DNA from: Alphaproteobacteria bacterium
GTDB taxonomy: Bacteria; Myxococcota_A; UBA796; UBA2385
Direction of reading: 5' to 3'
Assembly (NCBI GenBank): GCA_020632755.1
Contig: JACKEY010000007.1
Span: 292,438 to 356,437, forward strand
Length of the DNA stretch: 64,000 nucleotides
Shown here: one piece after another, positions 6,348 to 16,800 of the stretch
How the letters are laid out: every line of letters begins with the position of its first letter
Numbering within the stretch: the stretch's first letter is position 1
Notes under the pieces: generated by a model
The model's database searches: none
Seen by the model: the letters and a program-made list of their open reading frames with translations, nothing else
What the model was told of the DNA's origin: nothing
Made by a program: the position numbers and the translations under genes

Positions 6348-8836
6348 CACTCGACCTCGAGCTGCCAGGGCAGCATGGCCAACACCGGATCCTCGGCCAG
6401 CAGCAGCAGGGTCGACAGCTCCTGGGGCACCGGCACGGCGGGCAGTGCCGCGGCGGGCGAGGGGAGGGGGAGGCGCGCCAGGGCCGAGGAGAGGGCTGCG
6501 CTGCCGGCGCCGACCCGGACCGAGCGGCGGGGGAGGGGACCGAAGAACCGATCGTCGTAGGTCACGAGCTCGACCACGGCGCCCTCGGGGATGCCGGCCT
6601 CGGCCCGGGCGTGCGCGATGGCGTCCTCGAGCCCGCCGAGCTCGTCCACCAGGCCGACCTCCTTGGCGTCTCGTCCGGACCACACCCGGCCGCGCGCGAC
6701 CTCCTCGACCTGTTCCTTCGTCATGCCCCGACCCTCGGCGACGCGGTCCTTGAACTGGTCGTAGGTGGCGCCGATCAGCCGGTCCAGCGCGGACAGCTCG
6801 CCGTCGTCCATCGGGCGCGACAGGCTGTACATGGCGGCGTGGCGGCCGCGGGTCAGGATCTCGGTCTCGACGCCGAGCTTGTCGTACAGCCCGCCCAGGC
6901 TGAACTTGCCGCCGTAGACGCCGATGCTGCCGGTGATGGTCGTGGGCTCGGCGAAGATGGTGTCGGCGCCAGCGGAGACGTAGTAGCCGCCGCTGGCCGC
7001 GACGCCGCCCATGCTCACGATGAAGGGCTTGCCGCTCTCTTCCAGGCGCTGGGCCGCCCGCCAGATCTCGTCGCTGGCGAAGGCGCTGCCGCCGGGGCTG
7101 TCGACCCGCAGGACCACGGCCTCGACGGCCTCGTCGCGGCGGGCCTGGTCGAGCTGGCGGGCGATGGTGTCGCTGCCGGCCGTGCGACCGCCCAGCAGGC
7201 CGCCCCGCACGCTCGGACCGGTGGTGATCACGCCGTCGATGTAGATGACGGCGAGCTCGCGCGACGCGGGCCAGCCGGTGACCCGGTCGTCCAGGTGGTA
7301 GTCCGGCACCAGCTGGAAGCGGCGCCGGAACGCTTCCTCCATCGTCTCTTCCAGGGCGTCGGGGTACACGAGCCCGTCGACCAGCCCGCGGGCTTCGGCC
7401 TCGGCGGCCGTGAACGGCCCTTGATCGACCAGCCGGGTGACCTGGTCCTCGGTGCGGCCGCGGCCCTGGGCGACGCCGGCGACCAGGGTGCCGGCCATCG
7501 TGTCCAGCAGGGCGTCGAGCTGCTCTCGCGCCGGCTCGCTGGGGCCGCTCCGGGTGTACTGCTCGGGTGCGGACTTGTACTCGGAGCGCTTGGCGTACTG
7601 CGGCTCGACCCCGACCAGATCCAGCGTGCCGCGCAGGTAGGTCAGCCCCATCGACAGGCCGACCAGGTCCAGGCTGGCGGCAGGGTGCAGGTAGACGCGG
7701 TCGGCGGCGCTCGCCAGCAGGTAGGCGGCGTTGCCCGATTCCTTGTCCAGGTAGGCGACCACGACCTTGCCGCGGCTCTGGGCCTCGGAGACGAGTCGCC
7801 GCAGCTCCTCGACCCGCGCCCAGCTGGCCGGCGGTCGATCGATGTGCAGCACCATGCCCTTGACCCGCGGATCGTCGATGGCGTCGCGCATGCGCTCCAG
7901 CAGGTGCAGCCAGGACTCGGAGGGGGGCGCCAGCAGGCCTCGGGCGGGCTGGTAGGGGAAGGACTCGTCGAGCACGAATTCCGGGACCTTGCGGCCCTGA
8001 CCGAAGAAGCTGCGGTCGCCCTCGGCGGTGGTCAGGTAGGCCATGCCGACCGGGTTGCGCCCCGGCGCCGCGCCGTTGATGTCGGCCAGCCCGTAGGCGC
8101 CTGCGCCCGTCCGCCCCCAGAACAGCTCCAGTCCAGCGCCGATCTCTCCGTCGTCGTCACCGTAGCCGCGCAGGACCAGGCCATCGGTGGCCTCCAGGCG
8201 AACGGAGCCCCGGAAGGAGCCGGCACTGCCGTTGACGATGTCGGCCTGCCGGTAGTCCACGCCGACGAGCAGGCGGCCCTGGAACGGGCGCCAGGCCAGG
8301 CCGCCTCCGAACCGCTGGGTGACGCCGAGCTCGGGCGCGGGGTCGTTGAGGTTCTCGGCCAGCAGGGACAGCCCGAGCCAGTGTGCGGGGCGCCAGGTCA
8401 GGCCCAGGTCCCAGGTCAGGAAGTTGTTCTCCGGTCCCTCGGGGATCTGCCAGCCGACGCCGACGCCCAGCGCGACCCGGCGGCTGAGCCGCAGCCCGAG
8501 GCCGCTGGTCAGCCCGAGCCAGGTGCGATCCCCGCCGCCGATGTCGTAGTAGACGCCGGTGGCGAAGGGGCCGGCCTGGAAGGCGCCCGACAGGCTGGCG
8601 GGCCGGACGGGGAGCTCCTGCTCCCAGGACAGCCAGGCGGACGGGTCGGGGTCCAGTCCCAGGCTGGCGGGGTTGGACCAGATGGTGGCCGCGCCATCTT
8701 CTCCGGCCGACGAGAAGGCGGGGAGCACGGGGCGCTCGGGCGTCTCGTCGGCCCCCAGGGCGGGCGCCGACAGCAGGCCGAGGCCGGGGACGAGGAGGTG
8801 GAGCGGCAGCCTGGGGGCGTAGCGGCGGGGCGTCAT
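6347..8836 (-). CDS. sppA: Signal peptide peptidase SppA (S49) with N-terminal beta-barrel-like domain
   Basis: 829 aa. A signal peptide (about 1-29) is followed by about 250 aa of alternating hydrophobic/polar strands with an IWSNPASLG motif, like outer-membrane proteins of the PorV/FadL type. After that come two S49 domains, as in the tandem 67K-type SppA. The catalytic dyad is split as expected: Lys421 (RSEYKSAPE) in the first and Ser615 (AASGGYY) in the second. E. coli SppA is about 618 aa and inner-membrane anchored, so the extra N-terminal domain is unusual and suggests a periplasmic or outer-membrane location. The ATG at 8836 has GGAGA 6 nt upstream. The stop overlaps the sigma54 regulator start, suggesting a shared transcript. 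Confidence 0.88.
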   Translation of the reverse strand: MTPRRYAPRLPLHLLVPGLGLLSAPALGADETPERPVLPAFSSAGEDGAATIWSNPASLGLDPDPSAWLSWEQELPVRPASLSGAFQAGPFATGVYYDIGGGDRTWLGLTSGLGLRLSRRVALGVGVGWQIPEGPENNFLTWDLGLTWRPAHWLGLSLLAENLNDPAPELGVTQRFGGGLAWRPFQGRLLVGVDYRQADIVNGSAGSFRGSVRLEATDGLVLRGYGDDDGEIGAGLELFWGRTGAGAYGLADINGAAPGRNPVGMAYLTTAEGDRSFFGQGRKVPEFVLDESFPYQPARGLLAPPSESWLHLLERMRDAIDDPRVKGMVLHIDRPPASWARVEELRRLVSEAQSRGKVVVAYLDKESGNAAYLLASAADRVYLHPAASLDLVGLSMGLTYLRGTLDLVGVEPQYAKRSEYKSAPEQYTRSGPSEPAREQLDALLDTMAGTLVAGVAQGRGRTEDQVTRLVDQGPFTAAEAEARGLVDGLVYPDALEETMEEAFRRRFQLVPDYHLDDRVTGWPASRELAVIYIDGVITTGPSVRGGLLGGRTAGSDTIARQLDQARRDEAVEAVVLRVDSPGGSAFASDEIWRAAQRLEESGKPFIVSMGGVAASGGYYVSAGADTIFAEPTTITGSIGVYGGKFSLGGLYDKLGVETEILTRGRHAAMYSLSRPMDDGELSALDRLIGATYDQFKDRVAEGRGMTKEQVEEVARGRVWSGRDAKEVGLVDELGGLEDAIAHARAEAGIPEGAVVELVTYDDRFFGPLPRRSVRVGAGSAALSSALARLPLPSPAAALPAVPVPQELSTLLLLAEDPVLAMLPWQLEVE

Positions 8837-9027
8837 GTTTCTCCGAGGCGCACGCGGGCGGCGGGGATGATATCCTGCTGCCCACGCGCTGATGGTCGTG
8901 GGCTCCCGCCTCGACCGGCTCCCATCCCTTCCCCCCGGAGCCATCCGGGGCCGTCCTCGAGCGGTCCCTCGGCGCGTCCCCCGCCTCGCTCCTCCTCTTC
9001 GCGCTCCCGCCCCCGAAGGCGCCTCCC

Positions 9028-10557
9028 ATGCGCATCCGCACCGCCCTCGTCGCGCTCCTGACGGCCGGCCCCCTCCTGCTCTCCACCGGCGTCGTGCACG
9101 CCGACGACCCGGCGACCGTGTCCGCCGAGACGGCCGCTGGCCGCCTGCTCGATCCGGTCCTCGCCCCGCTGCTCGAAGACGCGCTGTTCACGCGCGCGGA
9201 CATCGGGCTGCAGGTGGTCGACGTCGGCACCGGCGAAGAGGTCTTCGCCTTCCAGGCCGACCACCCGATGGTCCCCGCGTCGGTCACCAAGACCCTGACG
9301 ACGGCGGTCGCCCTGCGCACCCTGGGCGCGGGACACAGCTTCGCCACGGACCTGCGCAGCGAAGGCGAGCTCGGCGCCGACGGCGTGCTCGCCGGAGACC
9401 TGTACGTGGTCGGCGGCGGTGACCCCACCCTGGTGGTCGAGCAGGTCTGGAAGATGATCCGCGACCTGGCGAGCGCCGGCGTGGCCGAGATCGACGGCGA
9501 TCTGGTGTTCGACGACAGCTTCTTCGTCGACAACGGGCTCGTCCCCGGGTGGGACAAGTCGGTGGACGAGGCCAACGGCCCCGCCTACTTCGCGCCGCTC
9601 GGGGCGCTGTCGGTCAACTACAACACGACCTGCCTGCTGGTCGCACCCGGGGCCGAGCGCGGCGCCAGCGCGCGGGTCGAGGTCGAGACCCCCGCGGACA
9701 ACATCGTCGTCGAGAGCGAGGTCACGACGGGCTCGGCCGGGTCCCGCGCGTGGCTCAAGGTCGAGCGCGAGGTCGGCGACGACGGCGGCACGGTCACCTT
9801 CAAGCTGACCGGCTCGGTGCCGCTCGGGGCCGACACGACCCAGCTGTACCGGTCGGTGGCCGATCCGACGCGCCACTTCATGGCCGTGTTCCGCGCTTTG
9901 ATGGAGGAGCGCGGCATCAAGTGGACCGGACGGATCAAGAAGGGCGTCACGCCCCCGGATGCGCGCGTGCTGGTCCGTCACAGCAGCGACCCGCTGGGTC
10001 TCGTGCTGGCCACCATGAACAAGCGCAGCAGCAACATCATGGCGGAACAGGTGCTGCGCACCGTCGGCGCCAAGGCCTCGGGCGGCCCCGCCAGCACCGA
10101 AGCCGGCCTGGCCGCCGTGCGCGACTACCTCGACGAGCTGGGCATCCCCCGCGACGAGTACGTGCTGGTCAACGGCTCGGGCCTGTCCCGCGAGATCCGC
10201 CTGCGGCCCAGCCACATCACGGCCGTGCTTGTCGATCAGTGGCACGACCGCCGCAACGGCCCCGAATTCCAGGCCAGCCTGGCCGTCGCCGGCGTGGACG
10301 GCACCCTGCGGCGCCGCCTCTCCGCCGAAGACGCCGGCATGGTGCGCGGCAAGACCGGCTCCTTGAACAGCGTGTTCTGCCTGGCCGGCTACCTCCAGGG
10401 GGGCGACGGGCGGACCTACGCCTTCTCCTTCCTGGTCAACGACTTCTCGGGCAGCTCGCGCCCCGTCCGCGCGCTGCAGGACCGCTTCGCGGAAGCCCTG
10501 CTGCGCTGGGACGGCACCCTGCCCGAGGCCACGGCCGCCCGGCCCGGAGAGGGCTGA
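9028..10557 (+). CDS. dacB: D-alanyl-D-alanine carboxypeptidase/endopeptidase, PBP4 (DacB) family
   Basis: 509 aa with a Sec signal peptide (cleavage near HADD, residue 25). All three penicillin-binding motifs are present: SxxK at Ser85-Lys88 (ASVTK), SxN at Ser334-Asn336 (RSSN) and KTG at 442-444. The large insert between the first two motifs is the hallmark of class C PBP4. It should trim or cleave peptidoglycan peptides in the periplasm. It is divergent from sppA with a 191-nt gap in which I see no other gene. The ATG at 9028 starts the signal peptide directly; no strong Shine-Dalgarno is visible. Two hairpins follow the stop. Confidence 0.93.
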   Translation: MRIRTALVALLTAGPLLLSTGVVHADDPATVSAETAAGRLLDPVLAPLLEDALFTRADIGLQVVDVGTGEEVFAFQADHPMVPASVTKTLTTAVALRTLGAGHSFATDLRSEGELGADGVLAGDLYVVGGGDPTLVVEQVWKMIRDLASAGVAEIDGDLVFDDSFFVDNGLVPGWDKSVDEANGPAYFAPLGALSVNYNTTCLLVAPGAERGASARVEVETPADNIVVESEVTTGSAGSRAWLKVEREVGDDGGTVTFKLTGSVPLGADTTQLYRSVADPTRHFMAVFRALMEERGIKWTGRIKKGVTPPDARVLVRHSSDPLGLVLATMNKRSSNIMAEQVLRTVGAKASGGPASTEAGLAAVRDYLDELGIPRDEYVLVNGSGLSREIRLRPSHITAVLVDQWHDRRNGPEFQASLAVAGVDGTLRRRLSAEDAGMVRGKTGSLNSVFCLAGYLQGGDGRTYAFSFLVNDFSGSSRPVRALQDRFAEALLRWDGTLPEATAARPGEG

Positions 10558-10657
10558 TGGTTCGGCCCCTCCACCCCGTCGGTGTCCCACCTGTCGTGGG
10601 CATCATCGACCCCTCCCCCAGACACCGCCCCTCGCCGTCGCGCGCGAGTTCGCGCGA

Positions 10658-10688
10658 GACAGGACCCCGTCAAGCCCTGGGTCCTGTC
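10658..10688 (+). terminator. Strong hairpin downstream of dacB
   Basis: Perfect 10-bp inverted repeat GACAGGACCC (10658-10667) / GGGTCCTGTC (10679-10688) with an 11-nt loop. A second small palindrome, CGCGCGA-GT-TCGCGCG (10641-10656), lies just before it. No long T-run follows. The 248-nt gap 10558-10805 holds no gene that I can see. Confidence 0.55.
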
Positions 10689-10690
10689 CG

Positions 10691-10719
10691 TTGCAGGCCC
10701 ACGTCTCGCGGTGTAATGG
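10691..10719 (+). promoter_or_regulatory. Weak candidate promoter for the Glt/Agl-like cluster
   Basis: TTGCAG (10691-10696) is followed by TGTAATGG; TGTAAT (10712-10717) matches the -10 consensus at 5 of 6 but with a 15-nt spacer. The position, after the dacB hairpin and about 85 nt before the first gene of the cluster, is sensible; the match is weak. Confidence 0.3.
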
Positions 10720-10805
10720 CGGGGAACGGCGCGGTGTGCGTTGCTGTCGAGCATCGTGCGCCCCCGCCGACCGAGCCGCGAGCCGGCGAGATGCAGGAGT
10801 AGCCC

Positions 10806-11510
10806 GTGAGCCCTTTTCGGATGTGGACGCCCGCGCTGACCCTCGGCGCGCTGCTCGTCAGCCCCATCGCCTTCGCCCAGGACGAGGGCTCCGGCCCCGT
10901 CGCCCTCGAGCGGGACGACGCCGGGGACACGGTCGATCTCGACCAGCCCGCCGGCGGCGACGACCTCGGCAACCGCGAGGCCGAGTTCGACCGCGAGCTG
11001 CTGACGGTCGAAGAAGAGGTGAACTCGCTCAAGGAGCGGGTGTTCCGGTCCAAGGCCACGCTGCAGCTGCTCAGCGAGATCGTGGCCCAGGGCTCGGGCA
11101 CCGGCGCCCGCGGCTCGATCGTGCACGTGCACGAGCTCGGCCGGTCCTACGAGGTCGAGAGCCTGACCTACTACCTCGACGGCCAGAGCAAGTTCACGCG
11201 GACCGGCGCCGAAGGCGACATGAAGGGCGTCGACGAGCTCAAGGTGTTCGAAGGCGCGCTGTCGCCGGGTACCCACAAGCTCAGCGTGAACATGCGGCTG
11301 CGCGGTAGCGGCGGCGTCTTCAACTACGTCGATCAGATCAGCGTGCAGGTGCCGGGCGAGCACACCTTCGAGGTCGAGCCCGGCGACGACTGCCGCATCA
11401 AGGTCACCGCCGAGGAGAAGCGCGGGCTGAGCCGGTCCTTCACCGAGCGCCCCCGCTTCGTCTTCGACGTGCGCTGCTCTCAGAGCATGGAGTCCGAGGG
11501 TGCCCAGTAG
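10806..11510 (+). CDS. Exported protein of the Glt/Agl-like cluster, unknown function
   Basis: 234 aa. Signal peptide (about 1-23, ending AFAQ), an acidic linker, a short coiled-coil (about residues 60-95, REAEFDRELLTVEEEVNSLK), then about 130 aa of probable beta-sandwich with a conserved-looking Tyr-rich core (LTYYLDGQSKF) and C-terminal ERPRFVFDV. From memory, homologues beside gliding-type TPR genes in myxobacteria are sometimes labelled dihydrolipoamide acetyltransferase; nothing here supports that: no lipoyl domain and no catalytic HxxxD. The GTG start has AGGAG 6 nt upstream. It overlaps the next gene by 11 nt, so it is the first member of the tightly coupled run. Confidence 0.8.
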   Translation: MSPFRMWTPALTLGALLVSPIAFAQDEGSGPVALERDDAGDTVDLDQPAGGDDLGNREAEFDRELLTVEEEVNSLKERVFRSKATLQLLSEIVAQGSGTGARGSIVHVHELGRSYEVESLTYYLDGQSKFTRTGAEGDMKGVDELKVFEGALSPGTHKLSVNMRLRGSGGVFNYVDQISVQVPGEHTFEVEPGDDCRIKVTAEEKRGLSRSFTERPRFVFDVRCSQSMESEGAQ

Positions 11511-13887
11511 GACCCGCAAGGGCGGCGGGGCGCTCCTGCCGCTGACCCTGGCCCTGGCCTTGCTGCCGGGGGTGGCTGGCGCTGCCGGTCCGCTGCAGAA
11601 CCGTCTCGACGACATGTCGGACCGGGTGGCGGGGCTGGAGCAGACCACCGACGAGCTGGCGCTGGACTTCGGCAAGCGCCGGGGGCTCATCGGCAGCCTG
11701 GAAGCGCGTGAGCGGTTCGAGGAAGCCGTCTACCTGTTCCTGATCGGCGAGTACGACGACGCGGCGCTGTCGTTCTACATCCTGGTCGACGCGCAGGCGC
11801 TCGACAGCGCGCCGCTCCACCAGGACAGTGAGTGGTACCTGGCGGAGTGCCTGTTCAACCTGGGGAACCTCGCCACGGCGGCGGAAGCCTACCAGCGGGT
11901 CATCGACGAAGGAGAGGTCCACCCCTTCTTCCCGGACGCCGTGCGTCGCCTGCTCGAGGTCTACGGCCTGCAGCGGGATCAGGCCCGGTTCGATCAGGTG
12001 TACAAGGAGTTCATCGTCACGGGCCGCGTCCAGGCGACGGACTTCGTGAAGTACACGGTCGGCAAGAGCTTCTGGCGCCAGGGCCAGGCCACGCGGGCCA
12101 AGGGCATGTTCGCCGACGTCGCCGCCGACTCCTCCGTCTACATGCGCGCCCGCTACTTCCTGGGCGCCGTGCTGGTCGAAGAGGGCGACCTCGACGCCGC
12201 GAAGGTCGAGTTCCAGCGTGTGGTCGATGCCCAGTCCCCGGCCCACGAGAGCGACGCCACCGTGCGCGAGCTCTCGTGGATGGCCCTCGGGCGGATCGCC
12301 TACGAGACGGGGGACTACAACGCGGCTTCGGCGGCCTACTCGCACATCAACAACGAGTCGGACCAGTTCGCCGACCAGCTCTACGAGCAGGTCTGGACCT
12401 ACGTCCGTCAGGAAGACTGGGCCTCGGCCCTGGCCCACCTGGACATCTTCCTGCTCGGCTTCCCGGCGCACCGCGAAGCGGTGAACCTGCGCCTGACCCA
12501 GGCCCAGGTCTACATGAAGGAAGCCGAGGCCGAGGAGATCCCCGGCCTGCGCGAGGTCAACCGCGACAAGGCGCTCGAGGCCTACCAGAAGGTCGTCGAG
12601 GAGTACGAGCCGGTCGTGCAGACGCTGGCGCGGCTCAAGACCGACGAAGCCGGGCCTGCCGCCTACTTCCGCCTGCTGGCCGAAGCCGAAGGCGACCCCG
12701 AGATCGAACAGCCGCTCCCCGACTACGCGGTCGAGATCCTGACCGACGACGAGTACATGGGCCGCGCGGTCGATGTCTATCGGGGCATGGCGTCCCAGGA
12801 AGCCGACCTGCAGCGCTCCGAAGAGCTCGCCGAGCAGGTCTCCGCCGCCCTCTCGCGCGCCGATCGCAACATCGGCACCTTCGCCCGTGGCCGCGCCCGC
12901 GTGCGGGGTGTCCGCGAAGATGCGCTGAACATGCAGGCCGCCCTGGTGCAGTTCGAGATCGACTACCTCCTCGCCCGTGGATCCAGCGCGGATCGCGCCG
13001 GGCTCGAGTCCCTCCAGAGCCGCTACCAGGTGCTCCAGGGCCGCGAGGTCGAGGTCGCCGAAGAGCAGACCACCGACACCGGTCGGCGGCAGGCCCAGGC
13101 GGATCAGATCGACGCGGTGCAGCAGGTCGCTTCCCGCGTGCTGGAAGCAGCACGCGACGAGCAGGCCCGACTGCGTGGCGTGCGCGCCGGGCTGGACGGC
13201 AACGAGACCGGCCTGTCGGACGGGACCCGCGCCGAGGTCCGGTCGCAGCTGGCCCGCACCGCCGGCGAGCTCTCGCGGGTGCAGAAGGGACTCGAGCGCA
13301 TCGTGTCCCCCAGCACGCGCACGTCCATCCTGGCGGCGGTCGAAGGCAAGAGCAGCGACCCGCTGGCCGCCCAGCGGCGGATGATGGGCCGCGACTACGG
13401 TGCGCTGCGTGACGACGTGCGGCGGTACCGGTCGGGTGCGGCTGGCAGCGACGATCGCAAGGTGTTCGACGCGCTGGACGACCTGTGGTCCCGTGCGGAC
13501 GCCCTGGACGACAGGGCGGCCTCCGTCCTGGCCCGGCTCGACAGCGCCGAGCGCTCCGAGCTCGGAGTCCTCCGGCGCCGGCTGGGCGAGGAGAACGACC
13601 GGGTCGAGGGTGCCCGTCGAGATCTGGTCGAGGTCCAGACCGAGGCCGAGGAGATCGCCACCGAGATCGCCCAGGTGGGCTTCTCGACGCTCGAAGCCGA
13701 CATCGAGGACACGGTCATGGAAGCCGACCTCGGCATCGTCGACGTGTCCTGGCTCGACAAGACCGAGAGCAGTGACGAGATCGAGCGGCTCAGCAAGGAG
13801 CGGGCCAAGAGCATGCAGGAGATGGAGGATCGCTTCCGCATCATCGAGCAGAAGCTCGAGGGCACCAGCCGGAAGGGAGGCCAGTGA
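11500..13887 (+). CDS. TPR-repeat exported protein, GltC-like
   Basis: 795 aa. A signal peptide (about 1-26, ending AGAA) is followed by a short coiled-coil (LQNRLDDMSDRVAGLEQ), then repeated helix pairs of TPR type over about residues 65-330 (for example DSEWYLAECLFNLGNLATA and ARYFLGAVLVEEGDLDAA). The second half, about 400-790, is strongly helical, Glu/Arg/Ala-rich and coiled-coil-like. The arrangement resembles the GltC protein of Myxococcus gliding. It should be a periplasmic scaffold. The GTG start lies inside the previous gene (11-nt overlap). The stop is 1 nt before the next ATG. GltC identity is inferred from architecture and neighbours. Confidence 0.82.
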   Translation: MPSRTRKGGGALLPLTLALALLPGVAGAAGPLQNRLDDMSDRVAGLEQTTDELALDFGKRRGLIGSLEARERFEEAVYLFLIGEYDDAALSFYILVDAQALDSAPLHQDSEWYLAECLFNLGNLATAAEAYQRVIDEGEVHPFFPDAVRRLLEVYGLQRDQARFDQVYKEFIVTGRVQATDFVKYTVGKSFWRQGQATRAKGMFADVAADSSVYMRARYFLGAVLVEEGDLDAAKVEFQRVVDAQSPAHESDATVRELSWMALGRIAYETGDYNAASAAYSHINNESDQFADQLYEQVWTYVRQEDWASALAHLDIFLLGFPAHREAVNLRLTQAQVYMKEAEAEEIPGLREVNRDKALEAYQKVVEEYEPVVQTLARLKTDEAGPAAYFRLLAEAEGDPEIEQPLPDYAVEILTDDEYMGRAVDVYRGMASQEADLQRSEELAEQVSAALSRADRNIGTFARGRARVRGVREDALNMQAALVQFEIDYLLARGSSADRAGLESLQSRYQVLQGREVEVAEEQTTDTGRRQAQADQIDAVQQVASRVLEAARDEQARLRGVRAGLDGNETGLSDGTRAEVRSQLARTAGELSRVQKGLERIVSPSTRTSILAAVEGKSSDPLAAQRRMMGRDYGALRDDVRRYRSGAAGSDDRKVFDALDDLWSRADALDDRAASVLARLDSAERSELGVLRRRLGEENDRVEGARRDLVEVQTEAEEIATEIAQVGFSTLEADIEDTVMEADLGIVDVSWLDKTESSDEIERLSKERAKSMQEMEDRFRIIEQKLEGTSRKGGQ

Positions 13888-13888
13888 G

Positions 13889-16800
13889 ATGACCTCGCCC
13901 CGCAGCCTTCGCCTGCTCGCCCTGCTGGCCCTCGCCGGCAGCCCGACCCTCGCCCTGGCCCAGGACGAGCCCACCACCGGCGCCACCGCGCAGGCGGACA
14001 CGGACGACTCGGGCCTGCCGCCGTCGGTGGATGCCGACGAGTGGGCGGCCTTCAACGCCACCCGTGGTCGCTACGAAGCGCGCATGTCCTCCTTCGAGGA
14101 CGACGCCCGCGCGTACGCTGCCGAGCTCGCTCAGCAGGAACGCGAGCGCCTGACCTCGGGCTACGACGAAGCCATCGCCGAGCTCGAGTCCCAGCAGGAC
14201 GCACTTCGCGTGGAAGCCATCGATCGCTTCGAGGCCTTCCTGCGGAAGTACCCGAACAGCGAGCACTCCGCCCACGCCATGTTCCGCCTGGGCGACCTGT
14301 ACTACGAGCGCACCGAAGCCGAGTACCTCGTCGCCCAGGACGAGTACGAGCGCGTCATGGCCGACTTCGACTTCGAGACGGCCACGGAATTCCCCGAAGC
14401 GCCGATGAAGGACTACAGCAAGTCCATCGCGCTCTACGAGCGGATCATCGCGCAGCACCCGGACTACCGCTACGCCGACGGCGCCTACTACATGCTGGGC
14501 TTCTGCCTGGCGCGGGACCAGTCGCTGCAGTTCGACGAGGTCCGGAGCCACGAGACCTTCACGCAGCTGGTCGAGAAGCACCCCGACTCGCAGTTCGCGG
14601 CCGCGGCCCACCTGCGGCTCGGCGAGTACTACTTCGACTACGCCACGAACGAAGCCGAGATCGCCATGGCGATCCCCCACTACGAGAAGGTGCTCGAGCT
14701 GGCGGGCGAAGACGGCGAGCTCTACGACGACGGCCTCTACAAGCTCGCGTGGTCGCACTACAAGCTCAACCACTACGACGAGGCGTTGCGGCTGTTCACC
14801 CAGCTGCTCGACTGGTCCGAGCAGAGCTTCCTCAAGACGGGCTTCGAGGCGCCGACCAAGCCCGAAGCCATCGAGTACATCGCCATCTCGTTCAGCGACG
14901 TCTCGGACAACACCTTCGAGTCGCCCCTGGCCGAAGCCCAGGGCTTCTACCAGCGAGTCGGCGCCCGGGATCACGAGAAGGACGTCTACGCCCGGCTGGC
15001 CAGCGTGCTGCAGGACCAGGCCCGGTTCGAAGATGCCATCGACGTGTACACCTACCTGCAGGACCGGTGGCCCGACGATCCGGAGAACCCGAACCACCAG
15101 TGGCGGATCGCCCAGATCCACTACTACGTCGACCAGCCCGAGCTCGCGAACCAGGCGATCGCCGAGCTGACCGAGAAGTACAACGACGAGTCGACCTGGT
15201 GGGTCGCCAACCGCAACGACCCGGATGCCCAGGCCGTCGCGCGGTCCTACATCGAGAAGTCCCTCGCCGCGGTCGCCACCGGCTACCACAACGAAGGCAT
15301 CGAGACTGGCGACAAGGAAGCCTTCGCCCGGGCCGCCGAGCTCTACGGCGACTACCTCAAGCGCTTCCCCTTCGCCGAGGACTACTACGAGATCCAGTGG
15401 TACCGCGCCGACACGCTGATGCAGACGGAGCAGTACGACAAGGCGGAAGAAGAGTACGTCCAGCTGCTCAAGGCCGACGGCCACGAGTTCCGCGACGGCT
15501 CGCTGTGGAACCTGATGCAGGTGCGCCGCAACCGCCTGGTCGAGCGCTACGGCAGCTTCGACAAGCGGCCCGACGACGCGCCGGTCAAGGAGCGGATCCC
15601 GCTGGAGTCCGGTGACGAGCGCATCGTCTACGCGCTCTCCGACGACCACCTGGCGTTCATCGACACGACGACCCAGCTGCTCGACGCGGACCTCAAGAAC
15701 CCCGACTACCGCGAAGCGCTGGAGCAGAACGAGGTTCCGCTCAAGTACCTCATCGCCCAGCTGTACTTCCACCACGGTCAGTTCGACAAGGCACGTCCGC
15801 GGCTCGAGGACCTCATCCAGAACCACCCGGAGTGGGATGAGGCGTCCTACGCCGCGACGATGATGATCAACAGCTACCAGGCCGAGCAGGACCTCCAGCA
15901 GGTCAAGGAGCTCGCGCTTCGGTACCGCGGGCTGGCGCTCGGCGGCGGCAAGAAGGACCTGACCGACTTCGAGAACATCGCGGAGCAGGCTGCCTTCAAG
16001 CAGGCCGAGGCCCTCATCAAGGTCGATCGGATCCAGGCGGCAGAAGCCTTCGAGGCCTTCCGCCGCGAGTTCCCGCGGTCCAAGTACATCGCCGACGCCC
16101 ACTACAACGCCGCCAACTCCTACGAGATCGCCGGTCGCATCGACGACGCGAACCGGCTCTTCCAGGAGTACATCGACAACATCGAGTCCGGTCGGTACGC
16201 CCAGGACGATCGCGCGCGGGCGCTCTACTTCCGCATCGCGAACAACTACGCAGACGTGCTCGAGCTCGAGAAGGCGATCAAGTACTACGAGTCGCTGTAC
16301 CGCCGCTTCCCCGGTGCCGACGGTGCCAAGGATGCGCTCTACAACGCCGCCTTCCTGCGCATCGGCCTCCAGGATCATCGCGGTGCGGCCGAGAACTTCG
16401 AGAACTACGCCGGCCTGAGCCCGACCCCGGACGACGCCGAGCAGGTCATGTTCGCCGCGGGCGCCCAGTGGGAGCTGGTGTCCGACGACTCGGCCACCGA
16501 GTTCTACCGCCGGTACCTGCGTCGCTACCCCAGCGCCAGCAGCGACCGCGCGATGGAAGCCTGGTACCGCATCGCCGACCTGACCGAGAAGCAGGGCAAG
16601 AAGGCCGCGACGGACAAGGCCTGGAAGGACCTGGCCCAGGGCTTCCGCGACCTGACCGAGGCCGGGCCGATCGGACCGCGTGGCCGGCACTACGCCGCGA
16701 TGGCCGCCGTGCGGGACCTGCAGGTCCAGTTCGACGAGTTCGCGAAGATCGAGTTCTCCCGCAAGGAAGAGAAGAACGTCGAGCTCCTCCTCGAGACCAA

